Source of the DNA: Nocardioides luteus
GTDB taxonomy: Bacteria; Actinomycetota; Actinomycetes; Propionibacteriales; Nocardioidaceae
DNA length: 64,000 nucleotides
Assembly: GCF_014648595.1 (NCBI RefSeq)
Contig: NZ_BMRK01000009.1
Span: 62,001 to 126,000, forward strand
Direction: 5' to 3'
The position numbers and the translations under genes were made by a program. Shown one piece after another: positions 43,046 through 52,414 of the stretch (position 1 is its first letter; every line of letters begins with the position of its first letter). The notes beneath the pieces were generated by a model. It had not been told where the DNA came from, searched no databases, and saw only the letters and a program-made list of their open reading frames with translations.

Positions 43046-43780
43046 GTGGGACTGGAGAGACTCGAGTCGGCGAAGGTTCTGACCACCGTGGAAGCGCTGC
43101 ACGTACGCATCGCGACGCGCTTCCCGGAACGGGGCCTGGTGAAGGTCACCGAGGAGCTGATCGGCCTGATCAGGGAGTCGTCCGGGTCGGGCGAGCGGCA
43201 CCGCCGGCGGTTGCTGTGGACGCGGGCGGCCTCGCGGGCGGTGATCGTGGCGTTCCTGGCGCTGACGCTGGTCGCGATCGTCTGGGCCCTGGCGACGGCG
43301 ATCGGCGACCCGACCCTCAAGGGCGGCGCCCAGTGGCTGCCGCTGTTCGAGAGCACGGTCAACGACCTCATCTTCACCGGGGTCGCGATCTTCTTCCTCT
43401 ATACGATCCCCGAGCGTCTGCTGCGCTCGCGCGCGCTGCAGGTGCTCCACCGGCTGCGATCGCTGGCCCACATCATCGACATGCACCAGCTCACCAAGGA
43501 CCCGGAGTGGCTCCGCACCGGCTTCACCCCGACCTCGGCGAGCGTCCGGCTCACCCTCGATGCCGACGACCTCGTCCACTACCTGGAGTACTGCTCCGAG
43601 CTCCTCAGCCTGGTCGGCAAGACCGCCGCGCTGTGCGCCGAGGACTCCCAGGACGACGTCGTCCTGGACACGGTCAGCACGGTGGAGAGCCTCACCGTCG
43701 ACCTCGACCGCAAGATCTGGCAGAAGATCCAGGTCGTCGATCAGCTGCGCGAGGAGCAGTCCTCGCAACGGTCCGCCTAG
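43046..43780 (+). CDS. Hypothetical membrane protein, two helices
   Basis: A 244-residue protein with a helical N-terminus, two hydrophobic helices (AVIVAFLALTLVAIVWALATA near 65-85 and LIFTGVAIFFLYTIPERLL near 105-125), and a long helical cytosolic tail (residues 130-244) containing VHYLEYCSELLSLVGKTAALCAE. No named family is recognised. It is divergent from the sterol-carrier gene and 23 bases ahead of a serine hydrolase gene. Confidence 0.65.
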   Translation: MGLERLESAKVLTTVEALHVRIATRFPERGLVKVTEELIGLIRESSGSGERHRRRLLWTRAASRAVIVAFLALTLVAIVWALATAIGDPTLKGGAQWLPLFESTVNDLIFTGVAIFFLYTIPERLLRSRALQVLHRLRSLAHIIDMHQLTKDPEWLRTGFTPTSASVRLTLDADDLVHYLEYCSELLSLVGKTAALCAEDSQDDVVLDTVSTVESLTVDLDRKIWQKIQVVDQLREEQSSQRSA

Positions 43781-43791
43781 TGATGCGTCAT

Positions 43792-43797
43792 TAGGCT
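43792..43797 (+). promoter_or_regulatory. -10 box of the serine hydrolase gene (leaderless)
   Basis: TAGGCT lies six bases before the ATG at 43804. Confidence 0.4.
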
Positions 43798-43803
43798 CGG
43801 AGC

Positions 43804-44553
43804 ATGAGCTCACACACCGACTGGTCGATCCTCGCGGTGGACGCCGACTCGGGCGAGACCCTGATCGAGTCCACCCCGGACCTCGTGCTGCCGACCGCCA
43901 GCGTCGGGAAGCTCTTCCTGCTCCACCACCTGGCCGAGCTCCTCGACGCCGACCCGACGCTCGGGCAGCGGATGCTGCGCCGCGACAGCGTCGAGCCGGT
44001 CGCCGACAGCGGGCTGTGGCAGCACCTCGACGCCGCCGAGCTGAGCGTGAACGACTGTGCCCGGCTGGTCGGAGCGGTCTCGGACAACCTGGCCACCAAC
44101 GTGCTCCTCGACCTGGTCGGGCTCGCCCCGGTCCAGGAGGTCGCGAAGCGGCTCGCGCCCGGGGGCTCGATGCTCTACGACGCCGTCCGGGACGTACGCA
44201 CGCCCGAGGACCCGCCGATGCTCTCCACCGGCTGCGCCGCCGACTGGGCAGCTTACTTCCGTACGCCGCACCCGACCGTCCTCTCCTGGCTGGCTCCGGC
44301 CACCGACCTCTCGATGGTCTCCTCGGCGCTCGGCCTGGACCCGCTGGCACACACCGACCCGGGTGCGGACCTGCGCGTCTGGAGCAAGACCGGCACCGAC
44401 GACGGCGTCCGCGCGGAGGTCGGGCTGCTCCAGACCGGCGGTCGACGTGCTGCGTACGCGGTGATCTGCCGCTTCGACGGCGAGGTGCTGCCGGTGCTGG
44501 CCCGGATGCGGGACCACGGGACACAGCTGATCGACGCGCTGCGCGCGGACTGA
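43804..44553 (+). CDS. Class-A beta-lactamase-fold serine hydrolase without signal peptide
   Basis: A 249-residue protein with the three active-site motifs of class A beta-lactamases in correct order and spacing: SVGK (Ser33, Lys36), SDN (Ser93-Asn95, 60 residues later as in TEM), and KTG (Lys195-Gly197). The omega-loop ExxLN motif that deacylates penicillins is not visible. There is no signal peptide, so the protein is cytosolic unless exported otherwise. It may be an esterase or amidase rather than a resistance enzyme. Followed by a GNAT gene. Confidence 0.82.
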   Translation: MSSHTDWSILAVDADSGETLIESTPDLVLPTASVGKLFLLHHLAELLDADPTLGQRMLRRDSVEPVADSGLWQHLDAAELSVNDCARLVGAVSDNLATNVLLDLVGLAPVQEVAKRLAPGGSMLYDAVRDVRTPEDPPMLSTGCAADWAAYFRTPHPTVLSWLAPATDLSMVSSALGLDPLAHTDPGADLRVWSKTGTDDGVRAEVGLLQTGGRRAAYAVICRFDGEVLPVLARMRDHGTQLIDALRAD

Positions 44554-44595
44554 GGGCGTACGATCCAATCCCGGTCCGGCACGGTAGGAGCCCAG

Positions 44596-45147
44596 TTGTT
44601 CAGCATCGACCTCGGGAACGGCGCGGAGATGGTCCTGCGGGACCGGTCGACCGACTTCGCCGTCCACAAGCTCATCAACGCCAACCTCGACCATCTGCGT
44701 GAGTGGGAGCCGTGGGCCCACAGCGACCAGACGATCCTGAGCGTCGCCGGCTTCGGCACCTACCTGCTGAACCAGTGGGTCAAGGGCGAGGCGGTCCCGT
44801 GCATCATCCGGCAGGACGGCCAGGTCGCCGGCGCCACCACCGCGCGGATCAACCTCTACGAGAAGTCAGCCACGATCGGCTACTGGCTGGGCGAGGAGTT
44901 CGAGGGCCGCGGGCTGGTCACCCGAGCCGTCTCCGCGCTGCTGGACACGCTCTTCAAGGAGTACGACATCGCCCGGGCGATCATCGAGACCTCGGTGATG
45001 AACAAGCGCAGCCGTGCTGTCGCCGAGCGCCTCGGCTTCACCCACGAGGGCACGCTGCGCGGCGCGCAGGCCTACCCGGGCGAGCGCCGCGACCTGGTGG
45101 TCTACGGGCTGCTGAGCGAGGAGTGGCTCTCCCGGTCAGGTGGATGA
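44596..45147 (+). CDS. RimJ/RimL-type N-acetyltransferase
   Basis: A 183-residue GNAT of the RimJ/RimL group: IGYWLGEEFEGRGLVTRAV holds the acetyl-CoA loop, and NKRSRAVAERLGFTHEGTLRGAQ is the usual C-terminal motif. It likely acetylates a protein N-terminus or small amine. The TTG start at 44596 has a GTAGGAG site seven bases upstream and gives the typical FSIDLGNG opening. Its 3' end overlaps the convergent WYL regulator gene by 12 bases. Confidence 0.87.
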   Translation: MFSIDLGNGAEMVLRDRSTDFAVHKLINANLDHLREWEPWAHSDQTILSVAGFGTYLLNQWVKGEAVPCIIRQDGQVAGATTARINLYEKSATIGYWLGEEFEGRGLVTRAVSALLDTLFKEYDIARAIIETSVMNKRSRAVAERLGFTHEGTLRGAQAYPGERRDLVVYGLLSEEWLSRSGG

Positions 45148-46092
45148 GGCGCCGGAGCGTACGAACCGCTCCCCCGCCCGCTGCACCATCTCGGCGAGCT
45201 CGGCGGGCTGCTCGACGGTGAAGTCGGCCTCGATCCCGGCGAGGATCATCATCGGCCAGCCCAGGTCGTCGGCCTGCATCCGCATCCGGCAGCCACCCTC
45301 GGCCGGCTCCACCTCACCCCAGCGGCCCACCCGCCCGGCGACCACGTCGGGCTCGACGCGGACGAAGACGCTGATGTCGTAGGTCGCCGCCCGGGAGCGG
45401 ATCCCCTTCTGGACGTAGGCAGCGGCGTCGCCGCCCGGGATGTCGCGGGGGCGGAAGCGCTGGCCGGTCGTGGTCGGATCGGTGACCCGGTCGACGCGGA
45501 AGGAGCGCCAGTCCTGACGGACCCGGTCGTAGGCCAGGAGGTACCAGCGGTTGCCGAGGTTCACCAGGCGGTGCGGTTCGACGCGGCGCCGGGTCGGCTC
45601 GGCCTCGGGCGCGCGGTAGGTGAAGGTGAGCGCCTCGTCGTCGCGGCAGGCCTGGGCCAGGACGCCGAGCACGCCTGCGTCCAACGGCACCCGGCCACCC
45701 CAGGGCAGCGAGTCGGTCTGCGAGGTGACCGCATCCATCCGACGGCGCAGCCGGGGCGGCATCAGCGCGACGACCTTGCCCAGCGCCTGGGCCGAGGTGT
45801 CGCCCATGCCGGCGATCATGCCGGCTGCGGCGGTGCGCAGGCCGACGGCGATGGCCACCGCCTCCTCGTCGTCGAGCAGCAGCGGCGGCAGCGCGTTGCC
45901 GGCCCGGAGCTGATAGCCGCCCGCGACCCCGCGGGTGGCGTCCACGTCGTAGCCCAGGTCTCGCAGCCGCTCGATGTCGCGGCGCAGCGTACGTTCGCTG
46001 ACCTCGAGCCGCACAGACAGCTCCGTGCCGGGCCAGAACCGGTGGGTCTGCAGCAGGGAGAGCAGCTGCAGCATCCGGGCGCTTGTGCTCAT
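45136..46092 (-). CDS. WYL-domain HTH transcriptional regulator
   Basis: A 318-residue regulator: an N-terminal HTH (RMLQLLSLLQTHRFWPGTEL, recognition segment VSERTLRRDIERLRDLGYDV) and a central WYL domain (residues about 135-215; GNRWYLLAYDRVRQDWRSFRVDR), then a WCX extension. WYL proteins sense nucleic acids or small ligands. It is divergent from a drug-type ABC exporter with a 230-base gap, so it may control that operon. The gap shows no gene. Confidence 0.9.
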   Translation of the reverse strand: MSTSARMLQLLSLLQTHRFWPGTELSVRLEVSERTLRRDIERLRDLGYDVDATRGVAGGYQLRAGNALPPLLLDDEEAVAIAVGLRTAAAGMIAGMGDTSAQALGKVVALMPPRLRRRMDAVTSQTDSLPWGGRVPLDAGVLGVLAQACRDDEALTFTYRAPEAEPTRRRVEPHRLVNLGNRWYLLAYDRVRQDWRSFRVDRVTDPTTTGQRFRPRDIPGGDAAAYVQKGIRSRAATYDISVFVRVEPDVVAGRVGRWGEVEPAEGGCRMRMQADDLGWPMMILAGIEADFTVEQPAELAEMVQRAGERFVRSGASST

Positions 46093-46322
46093 GACTGCGA
46101 CCTTAGGCCGGATTGCGGTCAGGTCGTGACCTGATAGAGCGCCAACATGGGGCGCGAAGTCGGTCGCGCGCCCCCCTCGCGGTGGTCGGCTCGCCCCCTC
46201 CTCGAGCCGACCACCGCCGCGCTCCCTCCCTCCTACCCAGTATCTGCAGTTCTAAACCGTCGATTTCGGGAAACTTTCGAAAGCGGCCAGGAACTGACCG
46301 GATGACTTCGGAGAGTGGAGTC

Positions 46323-47339
46323 ATGACGAACCACAACCACCAGCGGCCGGTGATCCGCACTCAGGCGCTCACCAGGCACTTCACGCGCGGCAAGAAGACG
46401 GTCGAGGCCGTCCGCGGGCTCGACCTCGAGATCCAGCAGGGGGAGCTGGTCGCCTTCCTCGGCCCGAACGGGGCGGGCAAGTCGACCACGCTGCGGATGC
46501 TGACCACGCTCATCCCGCCGACCTCCGGCACTGCCGAGGTCGCCGGTCACGACGTGGTCCGCTCGCGCGGGGCCGTCCGGCGATCGATCGGCTACGTCGG
46601 GCAGGGCAACGCCGCCGCCTTCGTGCAGCGCGGCCGGGACGAGCTGATGTCGCAGGCACGCGCCCACGGGATCCCCCGGGCCGCCGCGAAGACGCGCACC
46701 GACGAGCTGCTCACCGCCTTCGACCTCCAGGAGCACGCCGACCGCCCGGTCCAGACGCTCAGCGGCGGTCAGCGCCGGCGGCTCGACATCGCGATCGGGC
46801 TGTTCAACCACCCCGAGGTGCTCTTCCTCGACGAGCCGTCGACCGGCCTCGACCCACAGAACCGGGCCAACCTGCAGGAGCAGATCCGCCGTCTGCACGA
46901 GGACGGCACCACGATCGTGCTGACCACCCACTACCTCGAGGAGGCCGACGCCCTCGCCGGCCGCGTCATCGTGGTCGACCACGGAGTGGTGATCGCCGAC
47001 GACACCGCGACGCGGCTCAAGGAGCGGCTCGGTGACCTGGTGCGGCTCGGCTTCGCCACCGAGGCGGACGCCGCTGTCGCGGCAGGCCGTGCCGAGTCGG
47101 TCCTCGCCGGTCCGACCCTCGTCGAGCGGACGGGGACGCAGGTCTCGATCCGCAGCCCGCGCGGAGCCGACAGCGCCCCAGCCCTGGCCCTCGACCTGGC
47201 CGCCCACGGCACACCCGCGTCCCGGATGGAGGTCCACACCCCCACCCTCGACGACGTCTTCCTCGACCTGACCGGCCGCAGCCTGCGCGAGTCGGCCGAG
47301 TCCACCACCGGCACCCAGACCGAAGGAGCAGCAGCATGA
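46323..47339 (+). CDS. ABC transporter ATP-binding protein (DrrA-type)
   Basis: A 338-residue ATPase of the daunorubicin-resistance/ABC-2 class: Walker A GPNGAGKST, Q-loop near VGQGNAAAFV, signature LSGGQRRRL, Walker B VLFLDEPSTGLDP, switch His in LTTHYLEEAD, and a C-terminal DUF4162-like extension (residues 230-325) typical of drug exporters. The ATG at 46323 has a GTGGAG site. Its stop overlaps the permease start by four bases. Confidence 0.93.
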   Translation: MTNHNHQRPVIRTQALTRHFTRGKKTVEAVRGLDLEIQQGELVAFLGPNGAGKSTTLRMLTTLIPPTSGTAEVAGHDVVRSRGAVRRSIGYVGQGNAAAFVQRGRDELMSQARAHGIPRAAAKTRTDELLTAFDLQEHADRPVQTLSGGQRRRLDIAIGLFNHPEVLFLDEPSTGLDPQNRANLQEQIRRLHEDGTTIVLTTHYLEEADALAGRVIVVDHGVVIADDTATRLKERLGDLVRLGFATEADAAVAAGRAESVLAGPTLVERTGTQVSIRSPRGADSAPALALDLAAHGTPASRMEVHTPTLDDVFLDLTGRSLRESAESTTGTQTEGAAA

Positions 47340-48142
47340 CCACCATCACCGTCCCCACCACCCAGGCCCGACGCACGACCCAGCCGAAGAGCCGGCCGAC
47401 CGGGTTCCTCACCGACACCTGGACCGTCCTCGTCCGCGAGCTCACCCCGAAGCTGCGTCAGCCCGCCTCGATGCTCTTCGCGATGGTGCAGCCGCTCGTC
47501 TTCCTGGCCCTCTTCGCGCCCCTCCTCCCCGACGTCGAGAGCGGCAGCGCGCTGCAGTGGTTCGTGCCCGGCATCGTCGTGATGACCGCACTGATGGGCG
47601 CCTCGATGACCGGCGCCGACCTGACCGCCGAGATCCGCTCGGGCTCCCACGAGCGGCTGCTGGTCTCGCCCCTCTCCCGGCCGTCCCTGCTGGTCGGGCG
47701 GGCCCTGAAGGAGGTCGTGCCGGTCCTGTTCCAGACGGCGCTCATCCTCGCCGTGGTCACGCCGTTCAGCTTCGACCTGCATCTCGGCGGGGTCCTGGTC
47801 GGCGCCGTCATCGTCTCGCTGTTCGCGATCGGCCTGGGTGCGCTCAGCTTCGCCCTGGCCACCGCCGCGAAGGAGCAGGACTGGGTCTTCTGGACCGTCC
47901 AGCAGATGCTGATCTTCCCGCTGCTGCTCCTCTCCGGCGTCCTGCTCCCGCTCGACGGCGCCCCCGGCTGGCTGCGGTTCCTCAGCGACATCAACCCGAT
48001 GACGTACGTCGTGGAGGCGGAGCGCGCGCTCTTCGCCGGCCGGTTCCCGGCCGATGTCGTCACCGGCGGTCTCGTCGCGGCGGCGGCCGTCGCGGTGGCC
48101 GGAGTCCTGGTCGGCGTACGGACGATGGAGCGGTCCAGCTGA
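47336..48142 (+). CDS. ABC-2 family permease (DrrB-type)
   Basis: A 268-residue membrane permease with about six helices and the ABC-2 motif AEIRSGSHERLLVSPLSRPSLLVGR between helices 2 and 3, then FPLLLLSGVLLPLDGAPGWL before NPMTYVVEAERALF. Pairs with the preceding ATPase as a drug or lipid exporter. Substrate unknown. Confidence 0.92.
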   Translation: MTTITVPTTQARRTTQPKSRPTGFLTDTWTVLVRELTPKLRQPASMLFAMVQPLVFLALFAPLLPDVESGSALQWFVPGIVVMTALMGASMTGADLTAEIRSGSHERLLVSPLSRPSLLVGRALKEVVPVLFQTALILAVVTPFSFDLHLGGVLVGAVIVSLFAIGLGALSFALATAAKEQDWVFWTVQQMLIFPLLLLSGVLLPLDGAPGWLRFLSDINPMTYVVEAERALFAGRFPADVVTGGLVAAAAVAVAGVLVGVRTMERSS

Positions 48143-48202
48143 GGGAGCCAATGTAAAGAAATGGTTTGCGCTCAACCGGACTTCAGCTCACAGACTTGAA
48201 GC

Positions 48203-49699
48203 ATGACTTCCCGACTTCGCAGACCTCCCAGCCCCATGACGATCGTGCTGACAGTCATCGCCGGCACATTGATGATCCCCATCGACATCACCATCGTCGC
48301 CGTGGCGATCACCCGTCTCTCCCAGGAGACGGGTGCTTCGCTGCCGGTGATCCAATGGGTCGCCACCGGCTACACGCTCGCCCTGGCGACGGTCATCCCG
48401 GCCGCTGCCTGGACGATCAGCCGGTTCGGCGCCCGGCAGGTGTTCCTGACCGCGATCGGCGTCTTCACGATCGGCTCCGGCTTGGTCGCGGCGTCCTGGA
48501 ACGTCGAGTCGCTGATCGCGTTCCGAGTGCTGCAGGGCCTCGGCGGCGGCTTCGTGATGCCGGCCGCGATGACGCTGACGCTGCGCTCGGCACCGCCCGA
48601 GGAACGCGGCCGGCTGATGGCGCTGATGGGGCTGCCGGTGCTGGTCGGGCCGGTCTTCGGGCCGGTGCTCGGCGGCTGGCTGCTCGACACGATGTCATGG
48701 CGGTGGATGTTCCTGATCAACCTGCCGCTCGGCCTGATCGGTCTGGCTCTCGGGCTCCGCAACCTGCCGCGGCTGCCCAACGGTCCGACCGCTCGCCTGG
48801 ACGTACGCGGTCTTCTGCTGCTTCCTCCGGCGATGGCGCTGCTGGTGCTCGGCACCTCGTTCGCCGAGGACACCCTGCTCGCCGCCGAGGTGCTGGTCCC
48901 GATCGGCGCCGGGGTCGTGCTGATCGCGCTCTTCGTCCGGCATGCGCTCCGCTCGGTGGCGCCCCTGCTGGACATCAGGCTGCTCAGCCGCCGCCTGACC
49001 GGCGGGAGTGCCGCGCTGCTCGTCTGCTTCGCGGGCGGCTACTTCGGCTCGATGATCCTGGTGCCGCTCTACTGGCAGGCCGTGCGCGGTGAGTCCGCCA
49101 CCACCGCCGGTCTGCTGATGGCACCCGCCGGCATCGCGGCCGGCATCATGATCCAGGTCTCCGGGCGACTCATCGACCGCTTCCCACCGCTGCCGGTGAT
49201 CGGCTCGGGCATCGTCGTCTCCACCCTCGGTTTCGTCGCGCTGGCGCTGCAGCTGAGCGCCGACGCGCCGATGCTCGCACTGGCCGTCACCCACGCCGTC
49301 GCGACGTCGGGCGCCGGGTTCGTGATGCTCCCGACGATGACCGTGGCGACCCGCTACCTCGAGGACAGCGCCATCCCGGCCGGGTCGACGTTGATCAACG
49401 TCCTGAACCAGGTGGCCACCGCGCTGTGCACAGCAGGCGTCTCGGTGCTCCTCGCCGCCGCGCTCTCCTCGCGCCTGCCCGGCCTGGCCGGCGACGGCGT
49501 GGGCGCGCTCAGTGCCGCCTCACCTGCCGAGCTCGCGGCCGCGGCGCCGCTGGCCGCCGAGGCCATGCGGGTCGCCTTCTGGCTCCCGGTCGCGATGATG
49601 ACGGTCTCGGCCGTGATCGCGCTCGTGGTCTTCCGTCGTACGCCGTCGGCTCAGGCCGTGCCCGTCGACCCGCAGCCTGCCGCCGCAGCCGTCGACTGA
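48203..49699 (+). CDS. MFS transporter, DHA2 (EmrB/QacA-like)
   Basis: A 498-residue MFS protein with about 14 helices. Helix 1 carries IPIDITIVAVAITRL, equivalent to the LDxTIVNVALP motif of DHA2 pumps; VIQWVATGYTLALATVIPA and FRVLQGLGGGFVMPA are conserved; motif C is VLVGPVFGPVLGGWL. A multidrug efflux pump is likely. A weak inverted repeat CTTCA...TGAAG sits in the 60-base leader. It follows the ABC permease gene on the same strand. Confidence 0.9.
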   Translation: MTSRLRRPPSPMTIVLTVIAGTLMIPIDITIVAVAITRLSQETGASLPVIQWVATGYTLALATVIPAAAWTISRFGARQVFLTAIGVFTIGSGLVAASWNVESLIAFRVLQGLGGGFVMPAAMTLTLRSAPPEERGRLMALMGLPVLVGPVFGPVLGGWLLDTMSWRWMFLINLPLGLIGLALGLRNLPRLPNGPTARLDVRGLLLLPPAMALLVLGTSFAEDTLLAAEVLVPIGAGVVLIALFVRHALRSVAPLLDIRLLSRRLTGGSAALLVCFAGGYFGSMILVPLYWQAVRGESATTAGLLMAPAGIAAGIMIQVSGRLIDRFPPLPVIGSGIVVSTLGFVALALQLSADAPMLALAVTHAVATSGAGFVMLPTMTVATRYLEDSAIPAGSTLINVLNQVATALCTAGVSVLLAAALSSRLPGLAGDGVGALSAASPAELAAAAPLAAEAMRVAFWLPVAMMTVSAVIALVVFRRTPSAQAVPVDPQPAAAAVD

Positions 49700-49703
49700 G
49701 GCG

Positions 49704-50801
49704 TCACCACTGCCGGTGGCCGCCGCCCGGGTAGGGACGACCCGGGTTCGGGCCACCCGGGAGCGGCCGTCCGGGGACGGGACGTCCCGGCGGGGGCGCG
49801 AACCGGCTCGGGGCGGGGCCGCGTGGAGCCGGGCGGCCCGGGTGGGCCGGGCCCCGGTAGGCCGGGGCACCACCAGAGCCCGGCACAGGACCGGCAGGAG
49901 CGGCGTGCCGGCCGGGCACGGCCTCGGCATCACGCCGGACCCGCTCACGGCGGCGACGGCGGGCCAGCAGGAAGGCGATGATCAGGCCCAGCCCGGAGAG
50001 GCCGAGCACGGCGAGCGCCAGCTCGACGATGCCGATCCCGAAGAGCCCGCTCGAGGCGGGGGTCGGCCCGCCGGCGTCGGAGAACGTCACCGGTCCAGCC
50101 GTCTCCGAGTCGTCGCCGGCGAGAGCCGAGTCCGACTCCGATTCGGAGGCGGATGGCGACTCCGAAGGCGACTCGGAGGGGGACGGAGACTCCGACGGAG
50201 ACGTCGAGGCAGCAGCCGATGGCGTACGCGACGGGGTGGGTGACGACGTCGTCGACGACTTCGGCTTCGGCGTCTGACGAGGGCTCGGAGCCTTGGTCGT
50301 CGGCGGCGGCTCCGGCGCCGACGTGGCCTTCGGCTGATCCGTCGGGCGTGCGCCCGGCGGGTACTTCGCGAAGACCTGGACGCCCCAACTGGTGCCGTCG
50401 ACCACGATGAACGCGATCCCGATGTGGGTGTAGTCGCCCAGGATGTTGGCCCGGTGCCCGTCGGAGTTCATCCAGCCGCGGTGCATCGCGGCGCCGGTCG
50501 GATAGCCCATCGCGACGTTCTCACCGACGCCCTGCCATCCCTTCGGCACCTGGTCGGCCAGGTTGGGGTTGTGCGAGAGCGCACCGTCGGCGGCGATCTT
50601 GTCGGCCCACTTCCGCGCCAGTTCGTCGAGCGCGGAATCGCGGGTGAGCGGCTTCAGCCCGGCGTCGGCGCGGGCCGAGTTCGCCAGCCTTTTGATGGCG
50701 CCGCCCTCCCCTGCCACCGCGGGGCCGGCGCTGATGAACAGTGCGCCGACGGCGAGCAGGAGGGCGAGGACGTAGGACACGGGGCGATGGTGGGGGAACA
50801 T
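49704..50801 (-). CDS. Surface-anchored CAP/SCP-domain protein
   Basis: A 365-residue envelope protein. Signal peptide about 1-30; CAP domain 33-152 with the NSARADAGLKPL, SHNPNL, GENVAMGYPT and HRANILGDYTHIGIAF motifs; a Ser/Pro/Thr/Glu-rich stalk 155-245 with tandem SPSESP-type repeats; one membrane helix about 255-278; and a basic, Pro/Gly-rich tail (RGPAPSRFAPPPGRP...) that would be cytosolic. Bacterial CAP domains occur in spore and wall proteins; activity is uncertain. It ends four bases from the convergent MFS stop. Confidence 0.87.
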   Translation of the reverse strand: MFPHHRPVSYVLALLLAVGALFISAGPAVAGEGGAIKRLANSARADAGLKPLTRDSALDELARKWADKIAADGALSHNPNLADQVPKGWQGVGENVAMGYPTGAAMHRGWMNSDGHRANILGDYTHIGIAFIVVDGTSWGVQVFAKYPPGARPTDQPKATSAPEPPPTTKAPSPRQTPKPKSSTTSSPTPSRTPSAAASTSPSESPSPSESPSESPSASESESDSALAGDDSETAGPVTFSDAGGPTPASSGLFGIGIVELALAVLGLSGLGLIIAFLLARRRRRERVRRDAEAVPGRHAAPAGPVPGSGGAPAYRGPAHPGRPAPRGPAPSRFAPPPGRPVPGRPLPGGPNPGRPYPGGGHRQW

Positions 50802-50821
50802 CCCCTCCAGGGTATCTACCT

Positions 50822-51604
50822 TTACTTCGAATCGCCTGATGAGAGATGGCGCTCGATGTGGGCCGCGATCCCGGCCATCAGCAGGCTCTGCCCGAACGCC
50901 GAGGCGTCGTCCGACTCCAGCTCCCCACCGGGCGGGCTCGGCTCCCAGCCGGCCATCACCCCCATCAGGTTGGGGAAACGCTCCGGATCTGCGTACGTCA
51001 CCAGCGTCTGCTCGAAGGCCTCATAGGGGTTCTCGGGCTGCCGAGCGGCGTCGACCTCGATCCGTGCCTCACCCAGGGCGTACTGGGAGACGATGCCGAG
51101 GATCGCCAGCTTCTCGTCGGCCGGCAGCGTGACATCGCGCAGGTAGTAGAAGCCCAGATCGAGCCAGGCGAGCCGGCGGGGGCCGGGCAGCGCGGAGCCG
51201 AGCGGCAGGTCCAGGAACCAGGGCTTGCTCAGCGCCAGGTCGACCTGCGCGCGCATCCACGCCGCCAGCCCCTCGCGCCAGCCGAGATCGCGCGGGGGCG
51301 GAGTCAGCTCCGCGCTGATGCGGTCGGCGAGCAGGATGAGCAGCTCGTCCTTGTTCTTCACGTGCCGGTAGAGCGCCATCGGGGAGCAGCCGACCTCTTC
51401 GGCCACCCGGGCCATGGAGACCGCGGCGAGCCCCTGATCGTCGGCGATGACGTAGGCCGCCTCGACGATCTGGGCGGCACTCAGCGCCGGCTTCGGGCCG
51501 CGTCGGCCGGCCGGAGACTTGCCCCACAGGCGCGGGATCAGATCGGAACTCATCGCCTCCATCATGCCCTGATCCCGTCGAAACGTGTTGACCCCGCTCT
51601 CCAT
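50822..51604 (-). CDS. TetR-family transcriptional regulator
   Basis: A 260-residue regulator with the TetR HTH at residues about 38-85 (AAQIVEAAYVIADDQGLAAVSMA then EVGCSPMALYRHVKNKDELL) and a TetR_C-type helical ligand domain. The ATG at 51604 has TAGAGT six bases upstream, fitting a leaderless start; an ATG at 51553 is an alternative. Divergent from a DUF2306 gene, with the control region at 51605-51655 between them, so that gene is its likely target. Confidence 0.87.
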   Translation of the reverse strand: MESGVNTFRRDQGMMEAMSSDLIPRLWGKSPAGRRGPKPALSAAQIVEAAYVIADDQGLAAVSMARVAEEVGCSPMALYRHVKNKDELLILLADRISAELTPPPRDLGWREGLAAWMRAQVDLALSKPWFLDLPLGSALPGPRRLAWLDLGFYYLRDVTLPADEKLAILGIVSQYALGEARIEVDAARQPENPYEAFEQTLVTYADPERFPNLMGVMAGWEPSPPGGELESDDASAFGQSLLMAGIAAHIERHLSSGDSK

Positions 51605-51655
51605 TTGCGTACTCTATAAACAGTTAACATCATACGCTATTAGATCGGGCACCCC
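51605..51655. promoter_or_regulatory. Divergent promoter region of the TetR and DUF2306 genes
   Basis: A 51-base AT-rich gap. TAGAGT (minus strand, 51616-51611) is six bases from the TetR start. The palindrome GTTAAC (51623-51628) lies at its middle, and TACGCT (51633-51638) could be the -10 box of the plus-strand gene. A TetR site is expected here; the exact operator is not clear. Confidence 0.45.
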
Positions 51656-52414
51656 ATGAGATCCTCGAACAGACCTCTGCTGAATCAATGGTGGGTCTTC
51701 CCGCTGGCCGCGACGACGGTGATCTTCCTGGTCACGGCGTTGCCGCGCTACGTCGGCCTGGACCCGTCGCAGTCGCTCAGTCCCACCGACCGTGGCGCGG
51801 CCTTCTACCCGGCCCTGGTGACACACATCTTCTTCGGGTCGGTGATGCTCACCTGCGGCGTGCTCCAGCTGTGGCCGTGGCTGCGGGCCCACCACCCCAC
51901 GGTGCACCGCTGGAGCGGGCGCGCCTACGTGGCCACCGGCATCCCGACGGCCGTCGCGGCGCTGGTCACCAGCCAGTTCCCCGCGGCCGGCCCGGCTCAG
52001 CAGGTCGGCAACACCTTCGGGGCGGCGCTGCTCCTGCTGTGCACCGTGCAGGGCTATCGCGCCGCACGCCAGCGCCGGTTCAAGGACCACCGCGCGTGGA
52101 TGTACCGCAGCTACGCGCTGGCTTTCTCGATCGTCGTCAACCGCTTCTGGGGCGTGGCGCTGATCATCCTGTACGTCCCCGAGGTCATGACCAACCCGGA
52201 CCTCAGCCCGGCGGACCCGACCTTCGCAAGCGCCGCCGCGGCCTCGGCCTGGGTCAGCTGGGTCGTGAACCTGCTGATCGCCGAGTGGATCATCCAGCGC
52301 ACGTCACGGCGGCGGGCCGGTTCCAGGAACCGTCAGGCCAGCGCCTCGCGCAGCGTCGAGCGCCAGACGCCGGTGAGCTCCTCGAGCGGGATCTCGACGG
52401 TGCCGCCGTCGTAG
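51656..52414 (+). CDS. DUF2306-family membrane protein
   Basis: A 252-residue protein with about five helices and conserved histidines ([53 protein letters not shown]) typical of DUF2306, whose spaced His residues suggest heme or metal binding. Its last 27 residues are encoded on the strand opposite to the 3' end of purL; the two genes overlap tail to tail by 82 bases. Function unknown; likely controlled by the divergent TetR. Confidence 0.82.
   Translation: MRSSNRPLLNQWWVFPLAATTVIFLVTALPRYVGLDPSQSLSPTDRGAAFYPALVTHIFFGSVMLTCGVLQLWPWLRAHHPTVHRWSGRAYVATGIPTAVAALVTSQFPAAGPAQQVGNTFGAALLLLCTVQGYRAARQRRFKDHRAWMYRSYALAFSIVVNRFWGVALIILYVPEVMTNPDLSPADPTFASAAAASAWVSWVVNLLIAEWIIQRTSRRRAGSRNRQASASRSVERQTPVSSSSGISTVPPS

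Noticed and set aside
42971-44524. N-terminal extension of the sterol-carrier protein to 635 residues
   Set aside because: The extension is antisense to two plus-strand genes and has the Arg/Pro-rich composition of an antisense frame.
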